DNA of 34,750 nt, from assembly GCA_017478725.1 (NCBI GenBank), contig JAFVDD010000037.1:1-34750 (forward strand). The letters are read 5' to 3'. The notes under the pieces are model-generated. The model made no database searches. It was not told where the DNA came from and was given only the letters and a program-made list of their open reading frames with translations. Source of the stretch: Paludibacteraceae bacterium (GTDB lineage: Bacteria > Bacteroidota > Bacteroidia > Bacteroidales > Paludibacteraceae). A program made the translations under genes and the position numbers. Below, one piece after another: positions 1 to 7,734 of this stretch; position 1 is the first letter of the stretch; every line of letters begins with the position of its first letter.

Positions 1-89
1 AGCAAGCTACTTCCGCGCTGCCCCTCGACTTGCTTGTGTAACGCATGTCGCGCGCGTTCATCCTGAGCCAGGATCAAACTCTTCGTTTT
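1..89 (-). rRNA. rrs: 16S ribosomal RNA, 5' end only
   Basis: On the minus strand this segment reads GAAGAGTTTGATCCTGGCTC followed by AGGATGAACGC, the conserved start of bacterial 16S rRNA. The later AAGCAAGTCGAGGGGCAGC matches the Bacteroidales pattern. Aligning to the E. coli start places the mature 5' end near position 89. The gene runs leftward off the window, so only about 90 nt are present. The stretch usually reading ACACATGCAAGTCG here reads ACACAAGCAAGTCG, one base different from the common form. Confidence 0.95.
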
Positions 90-364
90 AAAAAGAATAA
101 TATAAATAAGCTCGGAATAATCGAATTTATCAAGTGTAGAATTTTTAGGGAACCTGTTTAATTGAGAATTGAGAATTGAGAATTGAGAATTAACTCAATA
201 CCAAGACCCACTCTCTTACAGTTCTTGTACTACACTAATTGTTTCAATCTTTCAAAGATAGTTTCTTTCGGTTTGGCGCAAAAAAATTAGGTCCTCGTAG
301 GAGAATCTGAATTTTAGTGTCCGCGCCTGCGGTAGAAAATCGAAACTCACTTGTTTCTCAAAAG
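90..364 (-). other. 16S rRNA leader (pre-rRNA 5' external spacer)
   Basis: This lies between the predicted rRNA promoter (371-402, minus strand) and the mature 16S start. It is AT-rich and has no convincing reading frame. It contains a 7-bp tandem repeat at 161-191. On the minus strand, TATCTTTGAAAGA near 249-261 resembles a boxA-type antitermination element, but that is only a resemblance. The 69-codon open frame on the minus strand at 252-461 overlaps the promoter and leader and is treated as non-coding. Confidence 0.65.
161..191. repeat. 7-bp tandem repeat in the rRNA leader (ATTGAGA x4)
   Basis: Four perfect copies of ATTGAGA (161-188) are followed by ATT. The repeat lies inside the transcribed 16S leader. 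It belongs to the loose 7-bp ATTGnnn class also seen at 8753, 14172, 15735 and 18934. Confidence 0.9.
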
Positions 365-370
365 CGAGTG

Positions 371-402
371 CAAAGGTACAGCTTTTTTTTGATATGACCA
401 AA
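371..402 (-). promoter_or_regulatory. rRNA operon promoter, Bacteroidetes type
   Basis: On the minus strand TTTG (399-402) is followed by a 20-base spacer and TACCTTTG (371-378). This matches the Bacteroidetes sigma-ABfr consensus (-33 TTTG, -7 TAnnTTTG). It would start transcription near 364 and give a leader of about 275 nt ahead of 16S. Confidence 0.7.
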
Positions 403-950
403 TATTTTTGCAAAAAAAATGCAACAAAAATGCATTTTCTTTGTAACTTGCTGATTTTCAATAATGAGATTTTTGGGCCATTTATGGTTCTTTTGCACCG
501 TATATGCCACGGAAACGGTATCTAACAGGATATTACACGTGCGCTATATTATATTATTAAGGAACGCGCGTGTGCGCGTTATGATAGATTAAGAGAGACA
601 GGTTGTTTCATTTTTGCGCTTAAAAAGGCGTTTATAATTGCAAAAACGGGCATTTTTCTGTTTTTTTGACACTCGCGCAAGCAGTTGTTTTTCAGTTGTT
701 TACAGGATTACGCACAGTATAAAGTCTAGGATTGATCCGAAGTGAGTCCGAAGTGAGTCCGAAGCGAGGCTGAAATGAGCCCGATACGATGGCCGAAATG
801 GGGATGAAATGGGGATGAAATAGGGCCGAGGCGGTAGTAGTTGTCTGTCATTTCAGGACGGAGGAGAGTGAAAGCGGAAACGTGGCGGGGCAAGTAAAAG
901 AGAGGGCATTTCCGAAAAAAAGTTTTTTTTGACGTAAAGATAGTAAAAAA
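403..950. other. 548-bp intergenic region between divergent rRNA and ompA-like promoters
   Basis: I see no supported gene here. Notable contents are a perfect 7-bp inverted repeat AACGCGC-GTGT-GCGCGTT at 563-580, T-rich stretches near 653-670 and 922-930, and the 11-bp degenerate repeat at 737-834. The rest is AT-rich and unassigned. Confidence 0.6.
737..834. repeat. 11-bp degenerate tandem repeat, about nine units
   Basis: Consecutive units are CCGAAGTGAGT twice, CCGAAGCGAGG, CTGAAATGAGC, a 12-bp CCGATACGATGG, CCGAAATGGGG, ATGAAATGGGG, ATGAAATAGGG and a partial CCGAGGCGG. The period is 11 bp with one 12-bp unit. Shifted by one base, TCCGAAGTGAG resembles units of the 11-bp array at 24934-25043 (TCGGAAGTGCT). 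Confidence 0.9.
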
Positions 951-982
951 TTTGCATATTCAAAAAAAATGTACTAACTTTG
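951..982 (+). promoter_or_regulatory. Promoter of the OmpA/TPR lipoprotein gene
   Basis: TTTG (951-954), 20 bases, then TAACTTTG (975-982) match the Bacteroidetes -33/-7 consensus. The expected start near 989 leaves a 5' UTR of roughly 105 nt that carries a near-perfect direct repeat (984-1026). Confidence 0.75.
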
Positions 983-983
983 C

Positions 984-1026
984 AGCGAAATTGTGCAAAT
1001 AGTAATAAGCGAGATTGTGCAAACAG
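984..1026 (+). repeat. 19-bp direct repeat in the OmpA-like gene leader
   Basis: Two 19-base copies at 984-1002 and 1008-1026 agree at 17 of 19 positions; both contain ATTGTGCAAA. They straddle the predicted transcription start and early leader, so they could be a tandem binding site or a chance duplication. Confidence 0.75.
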
Positions 1027-1095
1027 GGATAAAAGAAAGAAATCCCCTCCACAAGTCTGACAACAGAAAACAAAACTAAACTATAATTTACGCGT

Positions 1096-2781
1096 ATGAA
1101 GAAAGGTTTATTTCTTAGCCTCATTGCTGCAGTAGCAGTGTTGGCATCGTGCAGCAAGACGCTGCCGCAACCGGAGCAAATCCAGGTAAATCCGAGTCCG
1201 CTGGAGAAAGTGGGCAACAAGGTAAACGCTGACATCACCGGTACTTTCCCTGCAAAGAAGTTTGCGAAGAAAGGTGTGCTGGTAGTGACTCCCGTATTGA
1301 AATACGGCGATCAGGAAGCAGTAGGCGAGCCTGTTACCTATGTTGGCGAGAAAGCCAAAGAGAACGGCAAGACCGTCAACTACAAAGCCGGTGGCAAATA
1401 CAGCCAGAAATGCTCTTTTGACTATGTTCCCGAGATGAAAGAATCGGAACTGTATCTGCGATTCAAGGCAACCGTAGGCAAGAAAGAGATTGAAATCCCC
1501 GACCTGAAGATTGCCGATGGCGTAATGGCCACGAGCGAGTTGGCAAAAGCCAGCGACAACAAGACTGCCAACACTCCTGACAAGTTCCAACGTATTATTC
1601 AGGAAAACACCGAGGCAGACATCCGCTTCCTGATCCAACAGGCAAATCTTCGTTCGTCCGAAACCAATTCAGCAGACATGAAGGCTCTGCAGGAGGCGAT
1701 CAAGGATGCCAAAGAGAACGACCGCAAAGAGATCAACAAGATTGAGGTTAGCGGTTACGCTTCTCCTGACGGCGGTGTAAGCCTGAATGAGAAACTGGCT
1801 AAGAACCGTCAGAGTGCTTCTCAGAAATTCCTGCAAAAGACGCTGAAGAAGAACAAAGTACAGAACGCCGTTGAGGCTAACATCACAGCCGAGGACTGGG
1901 ATGGTTTCCAGAAAGCAATGGAAAACAGCAACATCCAGGACAAGGAGTTGGTATTGCGTGTTCTGTCGATGTACAGCGATCCTGAGGAGCGCGAGGCACA
2001 GATCAAGAACCTGAGTGCCGTTTACAAGACCATTGCAGACGAGATTCTTCCTGCACTGCGTCGCAGCCGTCTGATTCTGACCACCGACCTGATTGGCAAG
2101 AGCGATGACGAGATCCGCGAGTTGGCAAAGAACGACCCGAGCCAGTTGAGCGTTGAGGAGTTGCTGTATGCAGCCACTCTGACCGACGACAACAATGAGA
2201 AGATGGCCATCTACAACAAGGTTGCCGAGCTGTACGGAGACTACCGTGCTTACAACAATATGGGTGAGTTGTATTTCAAGGAGGGCAATGTAGCAGAGGC
2301 ACGCCGCTGCTATGCCAAGGCACTGGAGATCCAGCCTAACGATCCTGATGTAAACTACAACGCCGGTGTAGCAGCAATGGCTGACGGTGACATCGCCAAA
2401 GCCGAGGAGTATCTGGGCAAGGCAGCCGGCACCAAAGCTGATTTGAACTCGGCAATGGGTACGCTTTACACCATGAAGGGTGACTACGCAGCAGCCAAGA
2501 ACGCTTACGGTGACAAAGCCACCAACAACGCAGCTGTTCAGCAAATTCTGGACGAGGACTATGCAGCCGCACGCCAGACACTGGACAATGTAAAGGAGCC
2601 GAATGCTACCACCGCCTACCTGAAAGCCGTTGTAGCAGCACGCACCAACGACAAAGCCAATGTGTTAGCCAACCTCCGCAACGCTGTAGAGCAAGACGCA
2701 TCGCTGAAAGCACGCGCCAAAGCAGATATCGAGTTTTCGAAGTTTGCAGAGGACGAGGAGTTCAAAGCTATTGTAAAGTAA
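1096..2781 (+). CDS. OmpA-family lipoprotein with TPR repeats
   Basis: This is a 561-residue protein with a lipoprotein signal peptide: MKKG, a hydrophobic stretch and lipobox LASC with Cys19 as the lipidated residue. The N-terminal half is beta-rich. Residues about 210-265 look like an OmpA C-terminal-like peptidoglycan-binding domain (GYASPDGG, then NEKLAKNRQSA). From about 370 to 475 there are TPR-like helices (AYNNMGELYFKEGNVAEARR). Such OmpA/TPR lipoproteins are common and abundant in Bacteroidales and probably link the outer membrane to peptidoglycan; the role here is inferred. The ATG at 1096 fits the signal peptide. It has its own promoter and long leader and is followed after 26 bp by a small membrane-protein gene. 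Confidence 0.85.
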   Translation: MKKGLFLSLIAAVAVLASCSKTLPQPEQIQVNPSPLEKVGNKVNADITGTFPAKKFAKKGVLVVTPVLKYGDQEAVGEPVTYVGEKAKENGKTVNYKAGGKYSQKCSFDYVPEMKESELYLRFKATVGKKEIEIPDLKIADGVMATSELAKASDNKTANTPDKFQRIIQENTEADIRFLIQQANLRSSETNSADMKALQEAIKDAKENDRKEINKIEVSGYASPDGGVSLNEKLAKNRQSASQKFLQKTLKKNKVQNAVEANITAEDWDGFQKAMENSNIQDKELVLRVLSMYSDPEEREAQIKNLSAVYKTIADEILPALRRSRLILTTDLIGKSDDEIRELAKNDPSQLSVEELLYAATLTDDNNEKMAIYNKVAELYGDYRAYNNMGELYFKEGNVAEARRCYAKALEIQPNDPDVNYNAGVAAMADGDIAKAEEYLGKAAGTKADLNSAMGTLYTMKGDYAAAKNAYGDKATNNAAVQQILDEDYAAARQTLDNVKEPNATTAYLKAVVAARTNDKANVLANLRNAVEQDASLKARAKADIEFSKFAEDEEFKAIVK

Positions 2782-2807
2782 GCTGAAATCTATCGTAATT
2801 CAACGCA

Positions 2808-3044
2808 ATGTCCGTACTTTTTCCAAAAGTACAGAAACCCCGTGAGTGGGACTACCGTCCCATCTATTACGACAAGGACAAGGAGGCGCGCAAGGATAAA
2901 AAACTTGCGCGTCTTCATCACGGTTCGTTCCGTGAGGAGCATGAGAAGAACATGAGCGAGTACCAACGTCGTAAGAAATCACGTCTGGGTTTCCTGATAG
3001 CAGTATTGCTAATGCTGTTGTTGTTTGTGTGGGTGCTCTCGTAA
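2808..3044 (+). CDS. Small single-pass membrane protein upstream of mutL
   Basis: This is a 78-residue protein of unknown function. The first 55 residues are strongly charged (KDKEARKDKK, REEHEKN, YQRRKKSR). A hydrophobic segment at about 59-77 (LGFLIAVLLMLLLFVWVLS) ends the protein, as in a tail-anchored protein with the basic N-terminus likely cytoplasmic. It lies 26 bp after the OmpA-like gene and about 30 bp before mutL. I believe similar short proteins occur beside mutL in other Bacteroidales, but I have not checked this. The composition, clean ATG start and conserved-looking tail make it a real gene rather than a chance frame. Confidence 0.75.
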   Translation: MSVLFPKVQKPREWDYRPIYYDKDKEARKDKKLARLHHGSFREEHEKNMSEYQRRKKSRLGFLIAVLLMLLLFVWVLS

Positions 3045-3074
3045 CCCACCGGATATAGCCGATGTATCTTGACC

Positions 3075-4895
3075 ATGGACGTCATTCATTTGTTACCCGA
3101 CAGCGTAGCCAACCAGATAGCGGCAGGCGAAGTCATTCAACGTCCCGCCTCATGTCTGAAAGAGTTGGTGGAAAACAGCCTGGATGCCGGTGCAGACCGC
3201 ATTCAAGTGATTGTGCGTGATGCCGGCCGCACGTTATTGCAAGTGATTGACAATGGTTGCGGCATGAGCGAGAGCGATGCGCGTCTGGCTTTCGAACGCC
3301 ATGCTACAAGCAAGATCAGACAGACGCAGGATCTTTTCTCGCTTCGCACCATGGGGTTCCGCGGTGAAGCATTGCCCTCTATATGCGCTGTGTCGCAAGT
3401 AGAGATGCAGACACGTCGCGCGGAAGACGAAACCGGCACATTGCTGGAGATACACGGCTCGGATGTAATCCGCCAGGAGGTTTGCAGTTGCGCCGTGGGA
3501 ACCAACATCAAAGTAAGCAACCTGTTCTTTAATGTGCCTGTCCGGCGCAAGTTTCTCAAAACAGACCAGACCGAGTTGCGCAACCTGCTCAACGAGTTCT
3601 ACCGTATCGTGCTGGTTTACCCGAAGGTACATTTCACCTTTGTCAGCAACGACGAGATATTATTGGAACTACCAGCGGGAACCGAGAAGCAGCGTATAGA
3701 GGCTATTTTCGGCCATTCGAGCCGCAACTCCTTCACCGCCAATCTCATAGAAATAAGCACAGACACCGAGCTGGTTTCCATTCGTGGATTTGTAGCCAAG
3801 CCTGAGTCTGTAACGCGCAAAGCAGAACAATATTTCTTTGTCAACGGAAGGTACATGCGTCATCCGTATTTCCAGAAAGCCGTTCTAACGGCCTACTCCG
3901 GAATGCTTCCGGGCGATTACCAGCCGTCGTTCTTCATCTACTTTGACATCAATCCGGAGTCAATAGACGTGAATATCCACCCGACCAAGACAGAAATCAA
4001 GTTTGCTGACGAGCAGACGATATTTCAGATTCTTATGGCCTCAGTTCGTGAGGCATTAGGCAAGTTCACGCTGGCTCCACAAATAGATTTTGACACACGC
4101 GGAAGCATTGACATCCCCGTGTCAAGCGATCGTCCTGCCAGTGCTCCGCCTGTGAGCATTGATCCTAACTACAACCCTTTCCATACGCGCGACCAATATA
4201 CTAACCGGCAACCGGCAGCAAGCGGTTGGGATCAACTATATGCCTCTCCAAGCCGGCCCAAAGAGAGTGTGATTTACCCTGACCGGAACTCATTGGACGC
4301 AACGCCGGAACCGACGGTAGATGAAGAGATGCTCAACAGTGACAGTCTCTGGCAGTATCGAGACAAATATATATTGATGTCCGGTGAAGAGGGGTTGTAC
4401 ATCATCAACCAGCGCCGTGCACATATAGCAATCGTATATGCACAACTGGCAGAGCAGATGAAAAATGCGCAAGGAGCAATGCAGCAATTACTGTTCCCCG
4501 AAGTGCTTAGTCTGCCTGCTGACGAGATGATTCTGATGAAAACGATTCTCCCTGATTTGCGTGCCATAGGCTTTGACTTGGAACAACTCAGTCCGGACAG
4601 CTATTCCATACAAGGCATTCCCTCCCAGTTAGCCAACCAATCAGCAATACCCGTACTGCAACATATTCTATCGCAAGTCCGTGAACGCGGCGCTAATGCA
4701 CGCGAAGAATGGCAACAACAGATTGCGCTGGCGATGGCAGAGAGTATCGCCATCCCTTATGGCAAACATCTGAGTGCAGAAGAACGCTTGCATCTGGTTC
4801 AAGAACTGCTTCGGTTGCCTCAGAACCAATACACGCCAAACGGAAAGAAGATCATGACCGTAGTTGGCGACGAAGAATTGAATAAATGGTTTTAA
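3075..4895 (+). CDS. mutL: DNA mismatch repair protein MutL
   Basis: MutL couples MutS mismatch recognition to strand incision. The N-terminal GHKL ATPase is clear: LPDSVANQIAAGEV, ELVENSLDAGA, DNGCGM and TMGFRGEALPSI in the first 100 residues, then the transducer domain to about residue 330. A variable linker (about 340-420) joins the C-terminal dimerization domain. I start at ATG 3075 (MDVIHLLPD), where homologues begin; a TTG at 3069 is an alternative adding two residues. The usual endonuclease motif DQHA(x)2E(x)4E is replaced by NQRRAHIAIVY at about residue 445, so metal-dependent nicking may be weak or absent. The stop overlaps the ORF of the next gene, whose preferred start is at 4901. 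Confidence 0.95.
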   Translation: MDVIHLLPDSVANQIAAGEVIQRPASCLKELVENSLDAGADRIQVIVRDAGRTLLQVIDNGCGMSESDARLAFERHATSKIRQTQDLFSLRTMGFRGEALPSICAVSQVEMQTRRAEDETGTLLEIHGSDVIRQEVCSCAVGTNIKVSNLFFNVPVRRKFLKTDQTELRNLLNEFYRIVLVYPKVHFTFVSNDEILLELPAGTEKQRIEAIFGHSSRNSFTANLIEISTDTELVSIRGFVAKPESVTRKAEQYFFVNGRYMRHPYFQKAVLTAYSGMLPGDYQPSFFIYFDINPESIDVNIHPTKTEIKFADEQTIFQILMASVREALGKFTLAPQIDFDTRGSIDIPVSSDRPASAPPVSIDPNYNPFHTRDQYTNRQPAASGWDQLYASPSRPKESVIYPDRNSLDATPEPTVDEEMLNSDSLWQYRDKYILMSGEEGLYIINQRRAHIAIVYAQLAEQMKNAQGAMQQLLFPEVLSLPADEMILMKTILPDLRAIGFDLEQLSPDSYSIQGIPSQLANQSAIPVLQHILSQVRERGANAREEWQQQIALAMAESIAIPYGKHLSAEERLHLVQELLRLPQNQYTPNGKKIMTVVGDEELNKWF

Positions 4896-4900
4896 AAGAT

Positions 4901-5731
4901 ATGAAACATCATCTGTACCTGGTGCTTTGTCCTTTCGTTTTTTTTCTGGCATGCACCCCGCAAACTGAACGCCTGACCATACTGCATACGAATGACACCC
5001 ATTCGCAGATTGAGCCCAAGGCTGATAATCAGGGAGGCTATGCCCGCCGTATGGGTTTGATAGCCCAAGAACGGGAACAGGATCCGAACCTGCTACTGCT
5101 GGATGCGGGTGATTTCTGTCAAGGCACACCGTATTTCAATTTTTATCACGGCCGCGTGGAGATTGACGCCATGAACAGGATGAGATACGATGCAGCAACG
5201 TTAGGCAACCATGAGTTTGACAACGGACTGGACACGCTTGCCGCAGTACTCCAAGAGGCACAATTCCCGATTGTATGCGCCAACTATGATTTCTCCGGCA
5301 CCAGTTTAGAGAAATTAGTCAAGCCGTACACGATTATCCGGCGTGCAGGGCTGAAAATCGGCATTTTCGGTTTGGGCTGCGACCCGAAAGGGCTGATTGC
5401 CGATAAGAATTTTCTACCTGCCAGATATCTGGATCCCTATTCCGTAGCACAAAAAAACATTGATCTTCTACGTGCAAAAGGATGCGATGTGGTGATTTGT
5501 CTCAGCCATATGGGAACTTATTCCAAACCCGGCGACGAAGTATGTGATGTAGAACTGGCAGCAAGAACACGCGGAATGGATGTAATTATAGGCGGTCACA
5601 CCCACAAATTGTATGACCATTTGCGCGTTGCCAACCTGGATGGAGACAGCATTCCTCTCTGCCAAATGGGCAAGAGCGGAGTCTATTTGGGTAAAATAAT
5701 GCTTAATTTAGATAGCAAAACTACAAAATAA
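4901..5731 (+). CDS. Metallophosphatase / 5'-nucleotidase N-terminal-domain lipoprotein
   Basis: The protein has the calcineurin-like phosphoesterase fold of UshA-type 5'-nucleotidases: LHTNDTHSQIEP, DAGDFCQGTP, LGNHEFDNG and GGHTHKLY provide the two-metal ligands. Starting at ATG 4901 gives a 276-residue product with a lipoprotein signal and lipobox FLAC (Cys18); the upstream ATG at 4886 overlaps mutL and puts four residues before it. Full-length relatives carry a C-terminal substrate domain, absent here. Bacteroidales often split the two domains into adjacent genes, but no C-terminal partner is in this window. It likely removes phosphate from nucleotides or related compounds outside the cytoplasm; the substrate is unknown. 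Confidence 0.85.
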   Translation: MKHHLYLVLCPFVFFLACTPQTERLTILHTNDTHSQIEPKADNQGGYARRMGLIAQEREQDPNLLLLDAGDFCQGTPYFNFYHGRVEIDAMNRMRYDAATLGNHEFDNGLDTLAAVLQEAQFPIVCANYDFSGTSLEKLVKPYTIIRRAGLKIGIFGLGCDPKGLIADKNFLPARYLDPYSVAQKNIDLLRAKGCDVVICLSHMGTYSKPGDEVCDVELAARTRGMDVIIGGHTHKLYDHLRVANLDGDSIPLCQMGKSGVYLGKIMLNLDSKTTK

Positions 5732-5741
5732 TACAAAAAAA

Positions 5742-5773
5742 TTTGCACAATCCAGAAAAAAGCAGTAATTTTG
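5742..5773 (+). promoter_or_regulatory. acpP promoter
   Basis: TTTG (5742-5745), 20 bases, then TAATTTTG (5766-5773). The 20 bases ending just past the -7 box (AAAAAAGCAGTAATTTTGCA) are identical to those of the orphan promoter at 12867-12898. The leader to acpP is about 80 nt and AT-rich, suiting a highly expressed gene. Confidence 0.75.
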
Positions 5774-5861
5774 CACCGTATTTGCAGAATATGCGAAAAC
5801 AAAACATACATAAGATTAATTAGAAAAACATAAATATTAACTTATTTAACCATTTAGTATT

Positions 5862-6098
5862 ATGGCAGAAATTGACGCAAAAGTAAAAGCAATCATCGTT
5901 GATAAGCTTGGTGTTGAGGAGTCTCAAGTAACTAACGAGGCTAATTTCCAAACCGATCTTGGTGCTGATTCATTGGATACCGTGGAGATGATTATGGAGT
6001 TTGAGAAAGAGTTCGGTATTTCGATTCCTGATGAGGACACCCAGAAGATCGCTACCGTAGGCGACGCTATCGCTTATGTAGAGAACGCAACGAAGTAA
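5862..6098 (+). CDS. acpP: Acyl carrier protein
   Basis: This is a 78-residue acidic protein of four-helix type, the usual ACP length. Ser37 in GADSLDTVE is the site for the 4'-phosphopantetheine arm that carries growing acyl chains in type II fatty acid synthesis in the cytoplasm. It has its own strong-looking promoter and lies just upstream of fabF, a very common bacterial pairing. Two hairpins between the genes may set a higher acpP output. Confidence 0.97.
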   Translation: MAEIDAKVKAIIVDKLGVEESQVTNEANFQTDLGADSLDTVEMIMEFEKEFGISIPDEDTQKIATVGDAIAYVENATK

Positions 6099-6117
6099 TT
6101 TGTTTCTACAAAGAGTT

Positions 6118-6150
6118 TACGAGTTTACGGGTGAAATCTGTAAACTCGTA
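6118..6150 (+). terminator. Hairpin downstream of acpP (attenuator or processing site)
   Basis: A perfect 11-bp inverted repeat, TACGAGTTTAC (6118-6128) and GTAAACTCGTA (6140-6150), flanks an 11-nt loop. It begins 20 nt after the acpP stop. No U-run follows, so it is more likely a stabilising, attenuating or processing hairpin than a complete intrinsic terminator. Confidence 0.55.
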
Positions 6151-6169
6151 TGCTATATATAATAGACAA

Positions 6170-6185
6170 GCCGTCAGAAGACGGC
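6170..6185 (+). promoter_or_regulatory. Small GC-rich hairpin before fabF
   Basis: GCCGTC (6170-6175), loop AGAA, GACGGC (6180-6185) form a perfect 6-bp stem ending 13 nt before the fabF start codon. Its position could affect ribosome access; this is inference. Confidence 0.45.
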
Positions 6186-6198
6186 AAACCATACGAAT

Positions 6199-7458
6199 AT
6201 GCAGTTAAAACGAGTAGTAATAACCGGTTTGGGAGCCATCACTCCGGTCGGCAATACCGCACCTGATACATGGCAGGCACTGGTGGCCGGTAAGAATGGA
6301 ATTGCGCCGATCACATCGTTTGATGCCAGCCTTTTCAAGACCCAGTTTGCCGGAGAGGTCAAGGGTTTTGACCCCACCACGATTATTGACCGCAAGGAGG
6401 TGCGCCGTTTGGACAGGTACGCCCAGTTCTCGCTATGCGTAGCAGACGAAGCGCTGAGGGACAGTGGTTTGGAGCTGGAGCAGGAAGACCGCAGCCGTGT
6501 GGGTGTAATCTGGGGCAGCGGAATGGGTGGACTGCAGACTACCGAGCAGGAGATTATCGACTACGCGAAAGGTGACGGGGTGCCGCATTTCAATCCGTTT
6601 ATGATCCCCAAGGCTATCCCGAGTATAGCTGCGGGCATGATTTCTATCCGTTTCGGCCTTGGAGGTCCCAGTTATTCGGTATCTACCGCTTGTTCGTCGT
6701 CCTCCCACGCAGTGGGTTCGGCATTCGACCAGATACGTCTGGGACATGCAGATGTACTCCTGACCGGAGGCGCCGATGCGGATGTTACCTATACCGGCAT
6801 TGGCGGCTTCAACTCGATGCACGCACTTTCCACCCGCAACGATTCTCCCGAAACAGCCAGTAGGCCTTTCTCCAAATCACGCGACGGCTTTGTGCTCGGC
6901 GAAGGAGCCGCATGCCTCATTTTGGAGGAATACGAGCACGCCAAAGCGCGAGGAGCAAAGATTTATGCAGAAATGATAGGAGTGGGTATGACTTCCGATG
7001 CCTATCACATGACCGCCCCTGATCCCGACGGGAAAGGCGCAGAGCGCGTAATGCGTCTGGCTATCCAGGATGCAGGACTGCAACCCGATCAAGTGGACTT
7101 CATCAACACACACGGCACAAGTACGCCGCTTGGCGATGTAGCCGAAGTTCAGGCTATCCAGCGCGTCTTCGGCGAGCATGTGTATGACATGAATCTGGAT
7201 TCTACCAAGTCGATGACCGGACACCTAATCGGAGCGACGGGAGCAGTAGAAGCCATGACGTGTATTATGGCACTCAAAGATGGTGTGATTCCTCCGACAA
7301 TCAATCATGATCCGGAGGATGCAGACGAACAGATTGACTACCGCATCAACTTCACTTTCGGCAAAGCCCAGAAACGCAATATACGCTATGCTTTGAGCAA
7401 CACGTTTGGCTTCGGCGGACACAATGCTTGTCTGGTCTTCAAAAAATGGGAGGAATAA
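6199..7458 (+). CDS. fabF: Beta-ketoacyl-ACP synthase II
   Basis: This condensing enzyme extends acyl-ACP with malonyl-ACP in fatty acid elongation. At 419 residues it has the normal length. The thiolase-fold triad is present: Cys165 in VSTACSSS, His305 in NTHGTSTP and His342 in SMTGHLIGATGAVEA. The N-terminus KRVVITGLGAITPVGN is typical of FabF. It lies 100 bp after acpP, separated by two hairpins, and probably shares its transcript. Confidence 0.97.
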   Translation: MQLKRVVITGLGAITPVGNTAPDTWQALVAGKNGIAPITSFDASLFKTQFAGEVKGFDPTTIIDRKEVRRLDRYAQFSLCVADEALRDSGLELEQEDRSRVGVIWGSGMGGLQTTEQEIIDYAKGDGVPHFNPFMIPKAIPSIAAGMISIRFGLGGPSYSVSTACSSSSHAVGSAFDQIRLGHADVLLTGGADADVTYTGIGGFNSMHALSTRNDSPETASRPFSKSRDGFVLGEGAACLILEEYEHAKARGAKIYAEMIGVGMTSDAYHMTAPDPDGKGAERVMRLAIQDAGLQPDQVDFINTHGTSTPLGDVAEVQAIQRVFGEHVYDMNLDSTKSMTGHLIGATGAVEAMTCIMALKDGVIPPTINHDPEDADEQIDYRINFTFGKAQKRNIRYALSNTFGFGGHNACLVFKKWEE

Positions 7459-7536
7459 CCGATATACAACAGGGATAAAGGACGGCCCTTTAACGCGTCC
7501 GATGTATTAGTTTGTTTAATTTAAATTTGAGGTAGT

Positions 7537-7731
7537 ATGATTACAAAAATCGGTGAGAATGCAGGTCTGATTTGGAATGCCCTGCAGAATGGTGCACAAG
7601 GTACCAAGGCTTTGAAAAAAGCTACAAAGCTGAAGAACGAGGATCTTTTCCTGGCTCTCGGTTGGCTTGCACGCGAGGGTAAAATCAACTTTACCGAAGC
7701 TGAAGCAGACACTGTTATTGCATTGGTCTAA
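7537..7731 (+). CDS. Small winged helix-turn-helix protein (DUF2582-like)
   Basis: This is a 64-residue protein beginning MITKIGENAGLIWNAL with a compact winged-helix pattern: LIWNAL, then TKALKKATKLKNEDLFLALGWLAREGKINF. It resembles the DUF2582 winged-helix family found in Bacteroidales and archaea. With only one domain it may bind nucleic acid or act as a small partner; no function is established by the sequence. A GAGG-like site precedes the ATG. It sits 78 bp after fabF and 3 bp before asd, so it is probably cotranscribed with asd. Confidence 0.75.
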   Translation: MITKIGENAGLIWNALQNGAQGTKALKKATKLKNEDLFLALGWLAREGKINFTEAEADTVIALV

Positions 7732-7734
7732 CAT

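Noticed and set aside
252-461. 69-codon minus-strand frame in the rRNA leader
   Set aside because: It spans the predicted rRNA promoter and start site and has no ribosome site or recognisable domain.
480-500. Additional promoter near TTCTTTTGCACCG
   Set aside because: The -7 box has a mismatch and no TTTG lies 20 bp upstream.
737-834. CRISPR array
   Set aside because: The 11-bp units are contiguous and degenerate, with no spacers of regular length and no cas genes. The same applies to the 33-bp repeat at 25646-25770.
1669-2544. 291-codon minus-strand frame
   Set aside because: Antisense of the OmpA/TPR lipoprotein gene, which has a clear signal peptide and domains.
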